A DNA stretch of 64,000 nt from Kineosporia corallincola (GTDB taxonomy: Bacteria; Actinomycetota; Actinomycetes; Actinomycetales; Kineosporiaceae): NCBI RefSeq assembly GCF_018499875.1, contig NZ_JAHBAY010000017.1:62001-126000 (forward strand), written 5' to 3'. Each line of letters starts with the position of its first letter. Within the stretch, counting starts at the first letter, position 1. Positions 28,154 to 35,481 of this stretch are shown one piece after another. Below the pieces are notes generated by a model that did no database searches, was not told where the DNA came from, and saw only the letters and a program-made list of their open reading frames with translations. The position numbers and the translations under genes are program-made.

Positions 28154-29017
28154 TCAGGCCGTGGCCCGGGCGATGGCCAGCGCCACCTTCTCGAAGCCGG
28201 TCTCGCCCAGCCGGTGGGCGTAGTTCGCGTCCGCGAGCGACCGGGTGTGGGTGAGCAGACGGGCCAGGCGCCGGTCCAGGCCGGTGAGCCGCAGCAGCTC
28301 TTCCAGGCGCTCGTGCACCGCGGTCTCCAGGTCGAGGTGCGGCGGGTACTCGTCGACCCGGTTGCGCAGCAGTGGCAGCAGGTCGTATTCCCGCGGGCCG
28401 CGCACCGGCTTCGGGTCGATGGCCCGCCAGGTGCCGTCCTGGTCGCGCAGCACGTTCTCGTAGTGAAAGTCGCCGTGCAGCAGGTACTCCGGCTCGCCGG
28501 CCAGCACGTCGTCGAGGATCCGGCTCAGCTCCCGCAACCGCGACGCGTAGCGCGGCGTCCAGTCCGGCTGCTCGCGGTGGTCGTCCACGGCCCGGGGAAA
28601 ATCCGGGCCCGCCGGGCGGTGCAGCCGCCCCAGCAGCCGCGCGCTCACCTCCAGTGCCCCGGCCACCGGCAGGCCGGTCAGATCGGTGTCCGGGCGCAGC
28701 CACTCCATCAGGAAGGCCCCGCTGCCCGGGTCGTGCCGCAGCACCCGCACCGCACCGTTCCCCTCCCAGGCCAGCAGCCCCCGCACCTCGTGCCGCGACC
28801 ACCGGTCCGGCCAGCCCAGTTTCAGCGCCAGGGTGGTGTTCGCGGCATCGACGACCTGGTGCACCACCCCGACCTGCCCGGCCTGCCGCCGCCCGGTCGG
28901 CCGCAGCTCCCACCGGCGCAGCAGCCCCTCGACCACGGCCGGGTACTCCCGCAGCCAGCGCGCGGCGGCCGGGCCCTCGCGTCGCAGGGTGCGGGCGGCG
29001 AAGTCCTCGGGCAGCAT
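28154..29017 (-). CDS. Aminoglycoside phosphotransferase, APH(6)-like
   Basis: A 287-residue kinase of the APH fold related to streptomycin 6-kinases. The catalytic loop is LLHGDFHYENVLRD and the metal-binding segment RAIDPKPVRGPREYDL; the N-terminal lobe has TLALKLGWPDRWSRHEVRGL, with the ATP-binding Lys. ATG 29017 is preferred because GGGAGAG lies seven bases before it. Many actinobacterial members are chromosomal and do not confer clinical-type resistance, so the substrate is unknown. Confidence 0.88.
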   Translation of the reverse strand: MLPEDFAARTLRREGPAAARWLREYPAVVEGLLRRWELRPTGRRQAGQVGVVHQVVDAANTTLALKLGWPDRWSRHEVRGLLAWEGNGAVRVLRHDPGSGAFLMEWLRPDTDLTGLPVAGALEVSARLLGRLHRPAGPDFPRAVDDHREQPDWTPRYASRLRELSRILDDVLAGEPEYLLHGDFHYENVLRDQDGTWRAIDPKPVRGPREYDLLPLLRNRVDEYPPHLDLETAVHERLEELLRLTGLDRRLARLLTHTRSLADANYAHRLGETGFEKVALAIARATA

Positions 29018-29070
29018 GACCGGATTCTCTCCCACACCGGGTGCCCGTGGCCTGCGCTAGCATCACCCGC

Positions 29071-29154
29071 GTGATCGAGACCCCGGCCCTGCGCGTGGTG
29101 CGCCCGGCCGTGGTGTTCGGCGACCACTCCTTCCGGCAGGACTTCTACCAGTAG
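29071..29154 (+). CDS. Possible 27-residue peptide upstream of adenosine deaminase
   Basis: A short frame from GTG 29071 to TAG 29154, beginning VIETPALRVVRPAVVF and ending SFRQDFYQ. It has codon usage like a real gene (G/C at third positions) and ends 52 bases before the adenosine deaminase start. It may be a leader peptide or the conserved small protein of an unknown family. No ribosome site stands out and I cannot exclude chance. Confidence 0.35.
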   Translation: MIETPALRVVRPAVVFGDHSFRQDFYQ

Positions 29155-29206
29155 CCCGGCGTGCTGCTGCGTATCCATCCTTCCTGCCCGAAAGGCCCCT
29201 TCCGTC

Positions 29207-30130
29207 ATGCGTTTCATCGACCTGCACCGCCATCTCGAAGGCTCCCTCCGGGTGGCGACGATCCTGGAGCTGGCCCACCGCGACGGCCATCCGCTCGCCG
29301 CCGCGCCGGATCCGGAGCACCTGCTCGTGGCCCGTGGCCCGCTCGGCGGTCTGGTGCCGTTCCTGGCCAAGGTCGACGTGGCCGCGTCGGCGTTCCCCCG
29401 GGCCGAGGACTGGCAGCGGGGTGCCCGGGAGGCGGTGCGGGACGCCGCGGACGACGGGCTGGACCATCTGGAGCTGCGGTTCAGCCCGTGGTTCATCGCC
29501 CAGGAGACGGGCCTGGCGCCGGAGGCGGTGATCGATGCGGTCGCCGACGGGGCGCGGGCGGTGCCCGGGCTCACGGTCGGCCTGATCGGCATCCTGCTGC
29601 GTGACCTCGGGCCGGAGAACGGCCTGGCACAGGTGAACACGCTGCTGTCGCGACGCGAGCTGTTCGTCGCGGCCGACCTGGCGGGCAACGAGGGCGGGGT
29701 GCCGGCGGTGGACTTCGCGCCGGCCTTCGCCCGGGCCCGCGACGCCGGTCTGCACGTCACCGTTCATGCCGGGGAAGGTGCCGGGCCGCGGAGCGTGTGG
29801 GACGCGGTCCGGCACCTCGGGGCCGAGCGGATCGGGCACGGCGTGCGTGCCGCCGAAGACCCGGCACTGCTGGAACACCTGGCCTCCGAGGGGATCACCC
29901 TGGAGGTGGCGCTGACCAGCAACCTGCACACCGGGGTCGCCGCGAGTTACCGCGAGCACCCGGTGCACGCCCTGCTCGCGGCCGGGGTGCCGGTGGCACT
30001 GGCCACCGACGACCCCCGGGCCTCGGCGATCACCCTGTCGGGGGAGTACACCGCGGCGCGCGAGCAGGTGGGTCTGAGTCAGGCCCAGATCGACCGGATC
30101 CGTCAGGATGCCGAACGGGCCTGTTTCTGA
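29207..30130 (+). CDS. add: Adenosine deaminase family protein
   Basis: A 307-residue amidohydrolase that deaminates adenosine or a related purine. Metal ligands and catalytic residues are in FIDLHRHLEGSLR, VTVHAGEGAGP, ERIGHGVRA and VALATDDP, in the normal order. ATG 29207 places the first metal-binding motif four residues from the start, slightly short but usual for bacterial ADA-like enzymes. The alternative is an adenine or aminofutalosine deaminase. The convergent secreted-protein gene follows a strong hairpin. Confidence 0.92.
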   Translation: MRFIDLHRHLEGSLRVATILELAHRDGHPLAAAPDPEHLLVARGPLGGLVPFLAKVDVAASAFPRAEDWQRGAREAVRDAADDGLDHLELRFSPWFIAQETGLAPEAVIDAVADGARAVPGLTVGLIGILLRDLGPENGLAQVNTLLSRRELFVAADLAGNEGGVPAVDFAPAFARARDAGLHVTVHAGEGAGPRSVWDAVRHLGAERIGHGVRAAEDPALLEHLASEGITLEVALTSNLHTGVAASYREHPVHALLAAGVPVALATDDPRASAITLSGEYTAAREQVGLSQAQIDRIRQDAERACF

Positions 30131-30142
30131 ACGGCTCTCACC

Positions 30143-30183
30143 GGTGGACGACGCCGGGTCCGCACGGCCCGGCGTCGTCCACC
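30143..30183. terminator. Bidirectional terminator hairpin
   Basis: GGTGGACGACGCCGGG pairs perfectly with CCCGGCGTCGTCCACC (16-base stem) across a 9-base loop between convergent genes. Confidence 0.88.
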
Positions 30184-30199
30184 ATGGGTTGCCGTGCTG

Positions 30200-31228
30200 T
30201 CAGTCGCAGGTCCAGGTGACCGGCACGGGCCGCCCGTCGTCGGTGTCCGGGTCGGCCGTGGGGCTGGTGCCGATGATCAGCCCGGTGTCCGTGACCAGGC
30301 GCACGCCGACGCCGCCGGTCGACGGCAGCGGAAGAGGGCTGAGGGCGCCGTTCTGCCACACCCCGGCCCCGAGGAATCCCGGGCCCGCGGCGTCCACGCT
30401 CTGGTTGCCGGCGACCAGGCCGTCGCTGTTCACCTGCGCGGCGCGGAATCCCGGCGGGGTCTCGGTGAGTTCGCCGTCCTTCCAGACGTACTGGGCGATC
30501 CGGTAGCCCTCGGTGAAGGTGACCGAGCCGGTCACGTACGGCCCGGCGATCTGGCCGGCGTTGCTCTCGTTCAGGTCGTCCCGGTCGAACAGCGGTGAAA
30601 GCCCTTCTTCGGCGGTGCCCTTCAGGGCGGTGCCGGGTCCGAGCTCGTCCGGCCGGGTGGTGCCGACGATGACGCCGTCGTCGTTCACGTCGCCCAGCGT
30701 GAGCCAGCCCTGGCCGGTGCCGAGGTCCTGGTAGGTGCCGGGGGAGTCCGCCGACCAGACGATGCCGTGCGACACCCCGCCGACCAGCGCCGAGCCGACG
30801 ATCGTGCCGGAGCTGTTGATCGAGAGGGCGACCGGATCGACGGCCCCGTCCGGCACGGCCAGCGGGGTCACCGTGCCGTCCTGCCAGAGGTACGGCCGCT
30901 GCTGCTCGCGGTCGAACGCCACCACCAGCCCGTCCGCGTTCACGTCGTAGGCGTCTCCGCCCTGGGTGCCGGGAGTGTCGAGCACCGTGGCGTCGTCGCC
31001 GTGCCAGAGCACGGGTACGGTGTTCCACTGCTGGTCGCGGCCGTTGCCCACGAAGTAGTCGCCGCCCGCGCCGAAGGTATTGAACGTCACGTAGCCCGCC
31101 GGCACGTCCGGGGTGTGGACGTTCCAGGTGCACGACGACGCGGCCGAGGCGGTGGCGGCCGGTGCGACGATCAGGCCGGCGGCCAGGGCGACGGTGGCCA
31201 GGCGGGCGGAGGTGGACGCAGAACGCAT
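30200..31228 (-). CDS. Secreted HAF-like repeat protein
   Basis: A 342-residue exported protein. The N-terminus has a Sec signal peptide (RLATVALAAGLIVAPAATASA, cleavage probably after ASA). The mature part contains six copies of a D/N-N-x-x-G-x-I/V-V/A-G motif, such as DVNADGLVV, SINSSGTIVG, DVNDDGVIVG, QVNSDGLVAG and TDTGLIIG, as in HAF-type extracellular repeat proteins that form beta-propeller-like sheets. Two Cys residues, one near each end of the mature protein, could form a closing disulfide. Function unknown. Confidence 0.82.
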   Translation of the reverse strand: MRSASTSARLATVALAAGLIVAPAATASAASSCTWNVHTPDVPAGYVTFNTFGAGGDYFVGNGRDQQWNTVPVLWHGDDATVLDTPGTQGGDAYDVNADGLVVAFDREQQRPYLWQDGTVTPLAVPDGAVDPVALSINSSGTIVGSALVGGVSHGIVWSADSPGTYQDLGTGQGWLTLGDVNDDGVIVGTTRPDELGPGTALKGTAEEGLSPLFDRDDLNESNAGQIAGPYVTGSVTFTEGYRIAQYVWKDGELTETPPGFRAAQVNSDGLVAGNQSVDAAGPGFLGAGVWQNGALSPLPLPSTGGVGVRLVTDTGLIIGTSPTADPDTDDGRPVPVTWTCD

Positions 31229-31355
31229 GGGTTTCCCAACTGTGCGAGTGGTGTCGAGCGGCCCGGCCGGGGCGGTGACACCGTAAGCACACAGACGGAT
31301 GAACGGATCATTTCGGTCATGGTGACATGAACCACATCGCAACATGTGGTGGACG

Positions 31356-32375
31356 TCAGTCGTCGACCGGTACCCCGTCGAGCACGGTGAAACACACCAC
31401 CCAGTACGCGACGTACAGCGCCAGCAGGATCACCCCGTGCCGTCGCCGCAGTCGCCCGGACAGGATGAAACGCGCTGCCAGGCCGGTCATGACCGCCAGA
31501 ACCGGCAGGTGCCAGCGCAGCACGTCGTCGCCGATCTCGATGTCGCCGCCGGTCAGCAGGATCAGGCCGAGCTTCGCGGTGACGCCGAAAACCACGCTGC
31601 CGATCACGTTCCCGATCCCGATCTCGGACACGCCCCTGCGCTGCGGCTCCACGGTGAGGAAGATGTCTTCGAGCGAGAGCACCAGGGTGGCGATCGTCGC
31701 GCCGAACAGTGTTCCCTCGATGGAGAAGTCGTCGAGCATTCCCTCGATGCCGGCGCTGGTCACCGCGGCGGCGGCGATCAGCCCGGTCAGGGCGAGCAGG
31801 GCCAGGCCCAGCCCGGCCCAGGGGTGCGGCGGCCGGTCGGTGAACGGCGCGGTGACGGTGAACGGGGGCGTGTCGTGGCGCTCCGGGCCGCCGGCACCGA
31901 CCTTCTCCAGGATCTCGGCGTTCCGGAAAACCGGTGTGGTGCTGCGTAGCTCGCGCGAGGCCACGTAGCCGATGAAGGCCACGAACAGCAGCACCAGGAT
32001 CACCCCGTGCACGACGGTGAGGGGGCCGGTCAGCACGAACGGCAGCATCAGCACCGGCGAGGCGGCGAACAGCAGCACGTAGGGGCGCGGGATGTCGACC
32101 CGGCCCGGGCTGATGATCGCGGCCAGCGCCAGCACCACGCCGGTCATCGAGATCGCCGTGCCGAAGACCGTTCCCAGCGCCACCTCGCCCAGGTCGTCCA
32201 GGTTCAGCACCATGCCGAGGGCGACGTCGTCGAACTCGATGCCGGTGAAGAGAATCGCCAGCAGGAACACCGAGATGTGCAGACCGGCAGCCGCTCCCAC
32301 GAGGTAGGAGACGAGTTTCTCGGCGCAGTAGACCAGCAGGGCCGCGCCGGCCACGAAGAGCAGGACGGACATCAT
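31356..32375 (-). CDS. CaCA-type cation exchanger, acidic variant
   Basis: A 339-residue membrane protein with about ten hydrophobic segments and a cytoplasmic loop in the middle (residues ~140-185). It has the two-repeat layout of Ca2+/cation antiporters, but the first repeat reads FTGIEFDDVALG and the second LVLSLEDIFLTVEPQ instead of the usual GTSLPE type, giving clustered acidic residues in the membrane. It starts six bases after the pqqE stop, so it is part of the PQQ operon. A role in handling Ca2+ or lanthanide ions for the PQQ enzyme is an inference from context. Confidence 0.8.
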   Translation of the reverse strand: MMSVLLFVAGAALLVYCAEKLVSYLVGAAAGLHISVFLLAILFTGIEFDDVALGMVLNLDDLGEVALGTVFGTAISMTGVVLALAAIISPGRVDIPRPYVLLFAASPVLMLPFVLTGPLTVVHGVILVLLFVAFIGYVASRELRSTTPVFRNAEILEKVGAGGPERHDTPPFTVTAPFTDRPPHPWAGLGLALLALTGLIAAAAVTSAGIEGMLDDFSIEGTLFGATIATLVLSLEDIFLTVEPQRRGVSEIGIGNVIGSVVFGVTAKLGLILLTGGDIEIGDDVLRWHLPVLAVMTGLAARFILSGRLRRRHGVILLALYVAYWVVCFTVLDGVPVDD

Positions 32376-32381
32376 CGTCTC

Positions 32382-33470
32382 CTACGACCGGTGCGGGCGG
32401 GGGATCAGATCGAGGTGCACGGGACCCTGCGCCGCCCGCACGGCCTCGGTCACCAGGCCGTGGTCGGGGGAGAGGTGGCAGACCGGGTCGGTGCGCGCGG
32501 CGTCGCCGGTGAGCTGGAAGGCCTGGCAGCGGCAGCCGCCGAAATCCACCTCCCTGCGGTCGCACTCACGGCACGGATCGGGCATCCAGCCGGTGCCGCG
32601 GAAGGCCCGCATCACCGGGGCGTCCCGCCAGATCTGTTCCAGCCCGGCGTCGCGCACGCTCGCCCGCGGCAGGGGCAGCGACTGCGCGGCCGGGCAGGGC
32701 AGCGCGTCGCCGGTGGGGGTGATCGTCAGCTGTCGTGAGGCCCAGCCACCCATACAGGGTTTCGGGTAGCGCGAGTAATAATCGGGGACGACGTAGAGCA
32801 CGTCCATCCGCTCCCGCAGCCGCTCCCGCGCCGCCCGCACCACCTGTTCGGCCCGCTCCAGCTGATCACGGCCCGGCAGCAGGGCGTCCCGGTTGCGCCA
32901 GGCCCAGCCGTAGTACTGGGTGTTGGCCAGCTCCACCCGGTCGGCACCCACCTCCTCGGCCAGGGCCAGCACGGCGCCGACCCGGTCGATGTTCTGCCGG
33001 TGCAGCACCACGTTCACGGTCAGCGGCCAGCCGAGCTCCCTGACCAGGTGCATCGCCTCGACCTTGCGCCGGAACGAGGGGGTGCCGGCGATCCGGTCGG
33101 ACAGCGCCGGATCGTCGGCCTGGATGCTCACCTGCACGTGGTCCAGCCCGGCCTCCCGCAGCCGTTCCGCCGCCCGCCGGGACAGGCCGAGGGCACTGGT
33201 CACCAGGTTGGTGTACATGCCGAGTTCCGAGGCGTGCCGCACGATCTCGGGCAGGTCGCGGCGCAGCAGCGGCTCCCCGCCGGACAGGTGGCACTGGAGC
33301 ACCCCGAGGTCGGCGGCCTCGGTGAGCACCCGCCGCCACTCGGACGTGCCGAGCTCGTCGGTGTAGTCGGCCAGGTTCAGCGGGTTGGAGCAGTAGGCGC
33401 AGGCCAGGGGGCAACGGTAGGTGAGCTCGGCGAGCAGCCCGAACGGCGCGCCGGCCGGAGCCTCGCTCAT
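32382..33470 (-). CDS. pqqE: PQQ biosynthesis radical SAM protein PqqE
   Basis: A 362-residue radical SAM enzyme that forms the carbon-carbon bond between Glu and Tyr of the PqqA peptide. The cluster-binding motif is CPLACAYC near residue 20; the SPASM region has CMGGWASRQLTITPTGDALPC and CRECDRREVDFGGCRC. Its start overlaps the pqqD stop (ATGA). It needs PqqD as a peptide chaperone, encoded immediately upstream. Confidence 0.96.
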   Translation of the reverse strand: MSEAPAGAPFGLLAELTYRCPLACAYCSNPLNLADYTDELGTSEWRRVLTEAADLGVLQCHLSGGEPLLRRDLPEIVRHASELGMYTNLVTSALGLSRRAAERLREAGLDHVQVSIQADDPALSDRIAGTPSFRRKVEAMHLVRELGWPLTVNVVLHRQNIDRVGAVLALAEEVGADRVELANTQYYGWAWRNRDALLPGRDQLERAEQVVRAARERLRERMDVLYVVPDYYSRYPKPCMGGWASRQLTITPTGDALPCPAAQSLPLPRASVRDAGLEQIWRDAPVMRAFRGTGWMPDPCRECDRREVDFGGCRCQAFQLTGDAARTDPVCHLSPDHGLVTEAVRAAQGPVHLDLIPRPHRS

Positions 33471-33751
33471 CGGGCCAGCTCCACGCAGCGCCGGGCGACC
33501 AGGCCGGTGAGGAAGCGGCGCACCTCGTCCTCGCGCACCCCCCGGTAGCGGGTGCCCAGTTCATCCACGATCTGCCGCACGGTGCGGGTTCCGTCGCACA
33601 GCCGGAAGATCTCCACGCCGGAACCGTTGAGCACCACCACGGTCTCGGGCAGCAGCAGCACCGGGGCGCGCCGGGCCCGGGACCAGGTGAGCCGCACGTG
33701 CCGGGCCGGGCGGGGCCGGTCGAGCGCCGACACCAGCGCGGTGGCGGTCAT
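33467..33751 (-). CDS. pqqD: PQQ biosynthesis peptide chaperone PqqD
   Basis: A 94-residue protein with the RiPP recognition fold: RRAPVLLLPETVVVLNGSGVEIFRLCDGTRTV and a C-terminal helix VREDEVRRFLTGLVARRCV. It binds the PqqA leader and presents it to PqqE. The start overlaps the pqqC stop and its stop overlaps the pqqE start. The longer upstream frame is not needed. Confidence 0.94.
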   Translation of the reverse strand: MTATALVSALDRPRPARHVRLTWSRARRAPVLLLPETVVVLNGSGVEIFRLCDGTRTVRQIVDELGTRYRGVREDEVRRFLTGLVARRCVELAR

Positions 33752-34422
33752 GACGGGTAGGCCCGGTCGATGGCGTCCATCAGGCTCCACAGCACGTCGC
33801 ACTTGAACGACAGCGCCCGCACCGCCAGGGCCTGTGACGCGGCGTCGCGGCAGTGCGTGGTGACCACCTCCAGGGCGTGTTCGCTGTCGCGGGGCGCCTG
33901 TTCGAGCCGGGCCCGGAAGTAGGCCAGGCCCTGCGGGTCGATCCAGGTGTAGTGCTTCTCGAACGCGGCCAGCCGCTCGGCCATCAGGTCGGGCGCGAAG
34001 AGCTCGGTGAGGGACGACGCGACGGCCTCCACCCAGGGGCGGGTGCGGGCGAAGCCGACGTAGGCGTCCACGGCGAAGCGGGCCGAGGGCACCAGGTGCC
34101 GGTGGTCGAGCAGCTCCTCACGGGTCAGGCCGGCCGCCTCGCCCAGCCGCAGCCAGGCCTCGATGCCACCCTCGCCGGGACCGGTGCCGTCGTGGTCGGT
34201 GATCCGGCGGACCCAGCGACGGCGCACGGCCGGATCCGGGCAGTTGGCCAGGATCGCGGCGTCCTTGCGCGGGATGTTCTCCTGGTAGTAGAAGCGGTTC
34301 GCCACCCAGCCGCGGATCTGGCGTGGGTCGCACTCGCCCGCGTTCATCCGCACGTGCAGGGGATGCTGGTCGTGGTACTGCCGGGAGTGGGCCCGCAGGG
34401 CCCCGACGAAGTCGGTCGTCAC
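33748..34422 (-). CDS. pqqC: Pyrroloquinoline-quinone synthase PqqC
   Basis: A 224-residue all-helical oxidase that performs the final ring closure and oxidation of PQQ without a metal. YHDQHPLHVRMNAGE, IRGWVANRFYYQENIPRKDAAILANCPD and WIDPQGLAYFRARLEQAP match PqqC signatures. It is slightly shorter than the ~240-250 residues usual in proteobacteria. It begins three bases after the pqqB stop. Confidence 0.95.
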   Translation of the reverse strand: MTTDFVGALRAHSRQYHDQHPLHVRMNAGECDPRQIRGWVANRFYYQENIPRKDAAILANCPDPAVRRRWVRRITDHDGTGPGEGGIEAWLRLGEAAGLTREELLDHRHLVPSARFAVDAYVGFARTRPWVEAVASSLTELFAPDLMAERLAAFEKHYTWIDPQGLAYFRARLEQAPRDSEHALEVVTTHCRDAASQALAVRALSFKCDVLWSLMDAIDRAYPS

Positions 34423-34425
34423 CGT

Positions 34426-35295
34426 CTACACCTCCAGTTCGAGGCCGTCGAAGGCCACTTCGGCGCCGTGATCGGTCACGATGCCGCGCTCGGGCGAGTC
34501 GTGGAGCAGCATCGGGTTGGTGTTGTTCAGGTGCAGGTAGACGATGCGGGGCACGTCGAGCCCGGCGACCAGTGCCAGCCCCTCGCTGACCGGCAGGTGC
34601 CCCATCTCCCGGGAGGTCTTGCGGCCCAGGCCGAGCCGGGGCAGTTCGTCGTCGCTCCAGCAGGTTCCGTCGATCAGCAGGCAGTCGCAGCCCCGGATCC
34701 GCTCCAGCACGGCCGGGGTCAGGGCCTGCACCCCCGGCAGGTACACCACGCCGGCGCCGCCCGAGGTGATCCGGTAGCCGACCACCCGCCCCGGCGCCCG
34801 GGGGTCGAGGCCGAACCGGTCGCGCTTGGTCGTGGGCACGTCGAACGCCCGGCACGAAAGATTCTCGCCCAGAGCGAATTCCGCCTCCGGGACCACCGGC
34901 GTCCAGGAGACCGGGCAGTACCGTTCCAGCAGCGGCAGCAGCCCCGACCCGTCGGTCAGCGTCTTGTGTGCCGCCGGCGTGGCGAACAGGCGCAGGCCGG
35001 GTGCCTCGCGCAGCAGCACCAGCCCGAGGGTGTGGTCGAGCTCGGCGTCGGTCAGCAGCACGGCGCCGAACGGCGTGCGTCGTCCACCCGTGACCGCCGG
35101 CAGGCCGGCGATCTGGCCCAGGACGTCCGGAGAGGCGTTGAACAGGAACCACTCCCGGCCGTCCGGGCTCACCGCGACGGACGACTGGGTGCGGGCGGGC
35201 GCGGCCCCCGAGCGCACGGCCCGGCACACCGCGCACCCGCAGTTCCACTGTGGCGAGCCGCCGCCGGCGGCGGCCCCGAGGATTCGCACCCGCAT
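34426..35295 (-). CDS. pqqB: PQQ biosynthesis protein PqqB
   Basis: A 289-residue metallo-beta-lactamase-fold protein thought to hydroxylate the tyrosine-derived ring of the PQQ precursor. It begins MRVRILGAAAGGGSPQWNC with the Cys cluster CGCAVC, and has TDAELDHTLGL (modified metal site) and YLHLNNTNPMLL near the end. ATG 35295 has AGGAG seven bases upstream; a longer frame to 35340 would run through the hairpin. Confidence 0.95.
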   Translation of the reverse strand: MRVRILGAAAGGGSPQWNCGCAVCRAVRSGAAPARTQSSVAVSPDGREWFLFNASPDVLGQIAGLPAVTGGRRTPFGAVLLTDAELDHTLGLVLLREAPGLRLFATPAAHKTLTDGSGLLPLLERYCPVSWTPVVPEAEFALGENLSCRAFDVPTTKRDRFGLDPRAPGRVVGYRITSGGAGVVYLPGVQALTPAVLERIRGCDCLLIDGTCWSDDELPRLGLGRKTSREMGHLPVSEGLALVAGLDVPRIVYLHLNNTNPMLLHDSPERGIVTDHGAEVAFDGLELEV

Positions 35296-35324
35296 GTGAC
35301 GCTCCTGTGTCCGGGGGGCGGTCC

Positions 35325-35354
35325 CGTGCCCGGCCACCACCGTGGCCGGGCACG
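35325..35354 (-). terminator. Attenuator hairpin between pqqA and pqqB
   Basis: CGTGCCCGGCCAC and GTGGCCGGGCACG form a perfect 13-base stem with a 4-base loop, starting just downstream of the pqqA stop. It would let pqqA be transcribed in excess over pqqB-E and can also protect the pqqA RNA from decay. Confidence 0.75.
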
Positions 35355-35365
35355 AGGTGCCCCGC

Positions 35366-35458
35366 TCAGTCGTCCAGCTGGGCGATGTACATGGTCACCT
35401 CGGGTGCGACGGCGATCTCGTCGAACTCGGGTGTCTCCCAATCGGTCTGGGAATCCAC
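35366..35458 (-). CDS. pqqA: PQQ precursor peptide PqqA
   Basis: A 30-residue peptide from GTG 35458, preceded by a near-perfect AGGAGGTGG site. It contains the invariant EVTMY (Glu20 and Tyr24), which become the PQQ skeleton. The leader is acidic (DSQTDWETPEFDEIA). It is 23 bases downstream of the dehydrogenase gene, so enzyme and cofactor are made from one transcript. Confidence 0.93.
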   Translation of the reverse strand: MDSQTDWETPEFDEIAVAPEVTMYIAQLDD

Positions 35459-35481
35459 AGGTTCCACCTCCTCTCGAGAGG

